Below are positions 58,850 through 64,000 of a DNA stretch of 64,000 bases, piece after piece (the stretch's first letter is position 1; each line of letters begins with the position of its first letter). The stretch lies in assembly GCA_964017145.1 (NCBI GenBank), contig OZ024841.1, forward strand, positions 4,030,001-4,094,000. The letters are read 5' to 3'. The notes under the pieces were generated by a model. It did not search any database and was not told the DNA's origin. It saw only the letters and a program-made list of their open reading frames with translations. The DNA is from Agrocybe praecox. Its lineage: Eukaryota > Basidiomycota > Agaricomycetes > Agaricales > Agrocybaceae. The translations under genes were made by a program, and so were the position numbers.

Positions 58850-61800
58850 ATGCGAGACTTCTTGTGCCCATATCCAAAATGTCACCGCACCTTCAAGCGT
58901 CAAGCGTATTTGACGCAGCATTATAATATTCAACATCGCCAACTCTCTCCTGACTCGGAACCTGACGCGGCCCTCGAATTTCAAACGATATGTCACCCAA
59001 AGTTGAACGGTATGTTTAGCGAAGTGCTGCTACTACTGCTCTGATGCTCACACATTGACTTTAAACAAAGCTCTTCCATGCGATAAAGACGGCAATTTCA
59101 TCTCTCCTTATAGTTGCCCGTCACCACCTGCTGCACCCGATGCAAATGAAGAGAATCCTTGGCATCCGTTTGAGGGTCGCCTGAGTTTTGACTGGGCATA
59201 CTACAACTTTGTTGAGCTGCAAGCACCGGAGAAGAAGGTAAACAAGGGACTAAACCTTTGGCTAGCTGCGAAATTGGAAGCCAAGGATGATACACCGCTC
59301 CCTTGGTCTTCATCAGACGAAATGAAAGCCACCATCGACTCAATTCAAGAAGGCAGCGCCCCCTTCTGCACCATTCAATTGAAGTATTCGGGCCAGCTTC
59401 CGCCAAATCCGCCTCGCTGGATGACTGAGACTTATGAACTGTGCACGCGTGATGCGCGAATTCTATTACACAATCAGTTACGAACCGCGGATTTCAAAGA
59501 TGAGATCAATATGAGGCCATATCGTCAGTTCAACCACAAGGGGGAGCGGGTCTGGTCCAATGTCATGTCTGGCGACTGGGCATGGGATGAAGCAGTAATG
59601 TGTATCTTAACACCCTGCATGTCGCCTCTTACTGATTGTTGTTAAGAATATCATTGCTCAAGATCCTCGTACGCATGGCGCCATGCTGGTGCCTATCATA
59701 GCCGGAAGTGACAAGACTACAGTTTCCGTTGCTACTGGCCATCAAGAATACCACCCAGTCTACTCGTCTCCAGGTGTCTTCACCAATACGGCACGACGAG
59801 GGCATAGCAATTCAGTCCTTCCCATAGCCTTCCTTCCTATCCCAAAGAGTGAGCCTATTAAATTTTCGCATTACATGTGGCTCTGAGTTCATCCGATTAC
59901 CCTTACAGCAAGCAAACGGCAGGCGAAGCGACCAGAATTTCAGCGTTTTGTTCGCCAAGTTTATCACATGTGCCTTGCTCGCATTTTTGGTCCTCTCAAG
60001 GCTGGCATGACAGAACCAGAGGTTGTACTCTGCCCCGACGGACACTATCGACGTGCCATATATTCGCTAGGTCCATATATTGCAGACTACCCAGAACAGG
60101 TATGGCTGGCTGGAATAGTTCAGGGATGGTGTCCGAAGTAAGTAACACAAGTATTTGGTTGCAGATGATAGCGATTGATAAGCTTTAGATGCGATGCCAG
60201 GCCAGAAAATTTGGATGACAAGAACGCGCATAGGCGGTCCCATGAACGAAGTGATTTCATCATCAACACCTTCGATCCTGGTACTGTATGGGATGATCAT
60301 GGGATTCGAAGTGATATCGTGGTAGGTAAATGTCCAATCCTATTTTAGCAGTTACTTGACCATTATGACCAGCCATTCACACATGAATTTCCTCGTGCTG
60401 ATATTCATAAGCTCTTATCACCGGACCTCCTTCATCAACTTATCAAAGGGACATTTAAGGATCATCTAGTGGAGTGGGTTAATCAGTACCTCCACATTGC
60501 TTATGGCGAAAGTTGTGCATTGGCAATCATAGAAGACATAGACAGGCGGTAAGCCTACGTTCAGAGCCTATTACCAAATGCTGATTTTCTCTTAGTATTT
60601 CTGCTGTTCCCTCGTATGCAGGTCTTCGTCGCTTCAGTGATGGCCGGAATTTCGAGCAATGGACCGGCGATGACTCAAAGGCATTGATGAAGGTACGCTA
60701 CTATTGCTAGTGATGGTTCTTTGGCTTGCTGACTTGGAACCAGGTTTACATTGCAGCAATTGCGGGCCATGTACCCTCTGAAATCGTACAATGCCTTTCG
60801 ACATTCATGGATATCTGTTATATCTTCCATCGAAATGCCATCACCAGTAGCGCCCTTCAAGAAGCCGAGGCTCTTCTCGATCAATTTCATCAGCTTCGTC
60901 AATTCTTTGTGGATGCTGATGTGCGGACCTCAATATCATTGCCCCGTCAGCACGCATTATTGCATTATATTACCTCAATTCCGCTATTCGGGTCTCCAAA
61001 TGGTCTATGTTCATCGATCACGGAATCTAAACATATCAAGGCTGTGAAAGAACCGTGGCGTCGATCTAATCGCTTCCGGGCACTTCCTCAAATGCTGCAG
61101 ACCATTGTCAGGCTCGAGAAACTTGCTGCCCTTCGGCAGCGCTTTCTTGCTCAGGGGATGCTGGCGGGTACAACGGCGGGATATATTGCACGCTCCTTGA
61201 ATAGAGCTGAGAAGTCAGATCAGGATGACAATGTAACGGATGACGGAGGCTCAGATATGATGGACGTTGATACAGGTGGTGGAGCTGGTGACGGCAGCAC
61301 AATTCAAGACATGGAAAAGGAATGTTTGTCTGATGTGGGACCTGAGGAAGGTCCTCGGGCACTTTCTTCCATCACTCTCGCAAATACAGCTGGTACGTCT
61401 CTTGAATATCTCTTGAAAATTGTATTATTCTTATCTCCCATACAGAGCGAAAGTACCCTAAGCATTTGGCTGCCCTTTCTCAGTATATCAACGAGCCAGA
61501 ATTTCCGTCTGCCTTCCTTGAATTTTTATATTCCCGTCGACATCCAAACCGCCCGATTCCCAATGACCTCGACATTCGCATTCATTTCACAGGAAAGATA
61601 CAAGTTTTTCACTCTGCAATTACTCGCTTCTATGCCCCCAGTGATCTTTGCGGGGCCGGTGGCATGTATCGGCAGCGTATTCGCTGCAATCCTTCATGGT
61701 ATGGTCACCCTCGGCATGACACAGTCTTCGTTGTCCAAGACGCAAATCAACCAGGTATGGAAGGACTACTTGTTGCTCGAGTCCATCTTTTCTTCTCTTT

Positions 61801-62101
61801 TGTGGATGATTTGGATGGACAGACTGTGCCATGTGCCCTTGTCAGCTGGTTCGTTCCTGCTTCAGACCGTCGTGATCCAGACACGGGCATGTGGATGATT
61901 AAACCTGAGGGATCACGAAGGCATCGCCCGGTTCAGGTCATACACCTCAAAAGTATTGCTCGAGGTGCTCACCTTCTGCCAAAATATGGCGTAGGATTCC
62001 TCCCTGACCATATTTCCTACTTCAATGCACTGGACGAGTTTCAGAATTACTTGGTCAATCCGTATATCGACCATCACTGCCACGAATTTCTGTCGGATTA
62101 G
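58850..62101 (+). CDS. Plavaka-family transposase
   Basis: Nine exons (58850-59009, 59071-59594, 59647-59848, 59909-60137, 60189-60321, 60373-60548, 60596-60692, 60744-61392, 61446-62101) give about 941 residues, all joins in phase. A C2H2 finger opens the protein (CPYPKCHRTFKRQAYLTQHY, then NIQH). The catalytic domain shows the three expected acidic motifs: VPIIAGSDKTTVSVATG, LSPDLLHQLIKGTFKDHL and ITESKHIKAVKEPWRRSN. ARRGHSNSVLPIAFLPIPK and LAGIVQGWCPKCDARP are further family marks, and the C-terminus ends with an RNase-like beta-rich region (HDTVFVVQD). It cuts and pastes its element. No stop or frameshift is seen, so it looks functional. Confidence 0.94.
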
Positions 62102-62370
62102 CTATTTTTAGTACTATATGTTACTGTATGTAGTCCCTCCGTAGCTTTTTCTCGCTTTCACGCTTTCTTACTTGCTGCAAGTTGAAAAACCCAAAAAAGC
62201 GGACAAGTAAATTGTGAAGTTGCTGATGAATATGACAAATGCACGCGTAGTTTACGCATGTATATCTGGATTCTGGAATCTGGATATCTTGAGACTGCCG
62301 GACTGTTTAATATGGCTATGAGCGATATACAAAAATGCGCGTTCAATTGAAATAAAAAGGTATTTTCGTA

Positions 62371-62443
62371 TTCCTCCTAGCCGATTTGAACGACTGACCT
62401 TGTCATTACTAGTGACACGCTCTACCAACTAAGCCAAGGAGGA
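62371..62443 (-). tRNA. tRNA-Thr(AGT), intronless
   Basis: Acceptor TCCTCCT/AGGAGGA, anticodon stem TGTCA/TGACA with loop CTAGTAA (anticodon AGT), and T arm AGTCG TTCAAAT CGGCT. 73 bases with all arms paired. It shares the T-stem and anticodon loop with the intron-bearing gene at 32184 but has a different anticodon stem. Confidence 0.9.
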
Positions 62444-62764
62444 CACATGAGTTCATTGATCTCATCACATCAGATCGCCAAGGCCCAAGTGTCTAGGCGT
62501 CTAAAGGTGAAATCCCAGTCATTTGAAATAGTCCCCAGAATTAATCTGCAGTTTGCACTCGATACTAGCTAGGGGCGCACTGCGTATTTGAGTATGGTTC
62601 AATTATAGATGAGGATGATACTGTAGTGATCATATGGTACAAGATATAGAGCAACACGACAAGAAGTGTGGTTTGATAGAAAGATGACTAGGCGAGAGAA
62701 GAAGAAAAAAGATTAAGTACACTGTATGTAACAATCAAAGCCTCTGAGAATATATATTCCGATT
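62444..62764. other. Intergenic, no gene seen
   Basis: Upstream flank of the tRNA gene and 3' flank of the SNF2 gene. Nothing else is visible. Confidence 0.5.
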
Positions 62765-64000
62765 TCAGTGGACGTTAACCACCACTCCCTGTTGTTCGGA
62801 ATCCTTCATACCGAAGAGCTGTGGATTGAAAGATTAGTTAGTTAACGGTTCACAAAAGAAAAACATCAGAAGTAGGACAGACGCACATATCTGATGTCCT
62901 TAACGCTAAGCTTATGCAATTTAGCGCCGGAGCCCTCCCCTAAAGCCGCTTCTGCGAGACTGGTCTTTACGTCCTGCAAACGAAGCATGCTATTCATCGC
63001 GACAGAGGAGCGTCAACATACAATGGGAGCAAGACGAAGAAGATGACTTACCGGTCTTCTATTGTATCCTCGACCACGAGCCGCTTCACGAACACTTCTT
63101 TTTCTTGACCTATACGATGGCATCTAAACATTCGCAGGTTAGCGTGAGCCCACATTCAAATTTGATACAGCAACAAAAGTCCACGTACCGATCGTATGCC
63201 TGCGCTTCTGCGGCGTAATTCCACGATAGGTCCATACTACATCGCTTGAAGATTAATAAAGGCAAATTTCGATATCGAGGTCAGAAACGTACTTTACAAT
63301 TCGGTTGGCGGATACAAGGTTGAGGCCAACACTACCACATTTCGTACTGATCAATATGATTTTAGGCCCTCCCGGCTTCTTGAACTCCGTTAACGTTGCA
63401 TCGCGATGCGCGCGATCCATGCTACCATCGAAACGAAGGTTCCTGATCCCATGTCGTGATAGAAGCGTTTCAATCAAGTCCAACATTGAAGTCCCTATCC
63501 ATGTCGTAATAAATATCAGTAGGCGACTTGAGAAAGAAACAAAAATGTATGACATACACTGCGAGTAGCAAATAACCTTATCTCCCGTTGAATCCCATTC
63601 TCTCAGATAGCTCAAGAGCGTATGCATCTTGGAACTAGGCTCCAAGTCATCATCACGGTGAGCCCAAGTAGCAATGACTGCTTCGGAGGGGCCGGACGAA
63701 TTCTGTGCCTTACCCTTTCCTTTCATACGGCTACTCGGTGAGGATGCTGGCGAGGAATCGATGATATCACTTTTCCTTCGTTTCCCGCCTTGGGGTTCAG
63801 TTTTCACAAGTGTTTTAGACTTGGAGCCCGATTCGATCATCTCGATATCCGAATCATCTTCGGGGTCGCTTGGGAGAATTTTGCGTTTGGATAGTCGACT
63901 GGAGGAAGGTTTGTTGTCCTAAAGATTAGCCAGCATCAGTCCACAATAAATACGGAACAAGGATAAAGAAAGAACAAACATCGGATTCTTCTTGTTTAGC
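62765..64000 (-). CDS. SNF2-family ATPase, C-terminal part
   Basis: Exons from the right edge are 64000-63980, 63918-63558, one ending at 63293 (start near 63500), 63236-63189, 63123-63052, 62989-62887 and 62818-62765. The helicase C-terminal lobe is clear: KVICYSQWTSMLDLIETLLS, NLRFDGSMDRAHRDATLTEF, motif V ISTKCGSVGLNLVSANRIV and motif VI QAYDRCHRIGQ, then VFVKRLVVEDTIEDRMLRLQ. Ahead of it is a basic, Ser/Lys-rich insert. The order and SQWTSMLDL resemble the Rad5/Rad16/Uls1 branch, DNA-dependent translocases of repair and SUMO/ubiquitin biology, but the insert and missing N-terminus prevent a firm assignment. The helicase N-lobe lies beyond the window. The gene ends 322 bp from the tRNA. 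Confidence 0.92.

Larger units (their letters stand above)
56152..62228. mobile_element. Plavaka-family DNA transposon
   Basis: The inverted ends share CATCAGCA, two bases that differ, then TTCACAATTTACTT (left from 56152, right ending 62228), a 24-bp TIR. Subterminal AAAAAGCG motifs recur on the inner side of both (about 56195-56320 and 62140-62205). The flanks share only AA, so I could not confirm a target duplication and the exact ends may be off by a few bases. It holds the Plavaka transposase and a divergent accessory gene, both open, so this may be an autonomous copy. Confidence 0.85.

Noticed and set aside
56152..62228. 8-bp target duplication for the Plavaka element
   Set aside because: Flanks AAGATAAA and AATATGAC do not match; only AA is shared, so none is claimed.

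Overview
The window is nuclear DNA of a filamentous basidiomycete, most likely a wood- or litter-decaying Agaricomycete. The evidence is: genes broken by many 45-65 bp GT-AG introns with CTAAT/CTAAC-like branch points; transposon families typical of Agaricomycetes (KDZ, Plavaka, Tnp2-type CACTA, Ty3/gypsy); and two GH11 xylanases carrying a fungal cellulose-binding module (CBM1). No rRNA, CRISPR array, prophage or bacterial-type operon is visible.

Layout. 1-13921: a KDZ DNA transposon region. It holds a partial accessory gene (minus), a KDZ transposase (plus) and a downstream unrecognised gene (5539-13921) split by a very young Ty3/gypsy retrotransposon (6048-12444, two 186-bp LTRs that look identical, TSD ACGT). 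15335-18992: a 3.66-kb foldback element made of two long inverted arms, with no transposase. 19550-21288: a nine-exon secreted helical protein gene with an in-frame stop. 23554-26092: a gene with an ISG12-like tail, convergent with a RluA-family pseudouridine synthase. 26532-30601: tandem GH11-CBM1 xylanases. 32184: tRNA-Thr(AGT) with an intron. 32.8-35.2 kb: a small gene model and a decayed coding region. 38250-38902: a hAT-like MITE with an 8-bp TSD. 39020-44610: an APH-like kinase, a DUF6914-like gene and a GPI-type Ser/Thr/Ala-rich wall protein. 45450-51346: a complete-ended CACTA element (TSD CAG) with a Tnp2 transposase that appears internally deleted and two accessory genes. 52598-53586: an F-box gene with a frameshift. 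54858-55596: a small secreted protein whose model needs a 14-nt and a 2-nt microexon. 56152-62228: a Plavaka element with an apparently intact transposase and a divergent accessory gene. 62371: a second tRNA-Thr(AGT). 62765 to the right edge: the C-terminal half of a SNF2 ATPase.

Themes. About half of the window is mobile DNA of five kinds. In three unrelated DNA transposons (KDZ, CACTA, Plavaka) the transposase lies head-to-head with an accessory gene across a 180-280 bp shared promoter. The most unusual object is the foldback element. Small hairpins sit at equivalent places in its two diverged arms and keep their pairing through compensatory base changes. The resident gene set (xylanases, secreted proteins, F-box, APH, tRNAs) fits a plant-cell-wall-degrading fungus. 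All gene models are by eye from splice signals and protein-family patterns; no search or transcript data were available.
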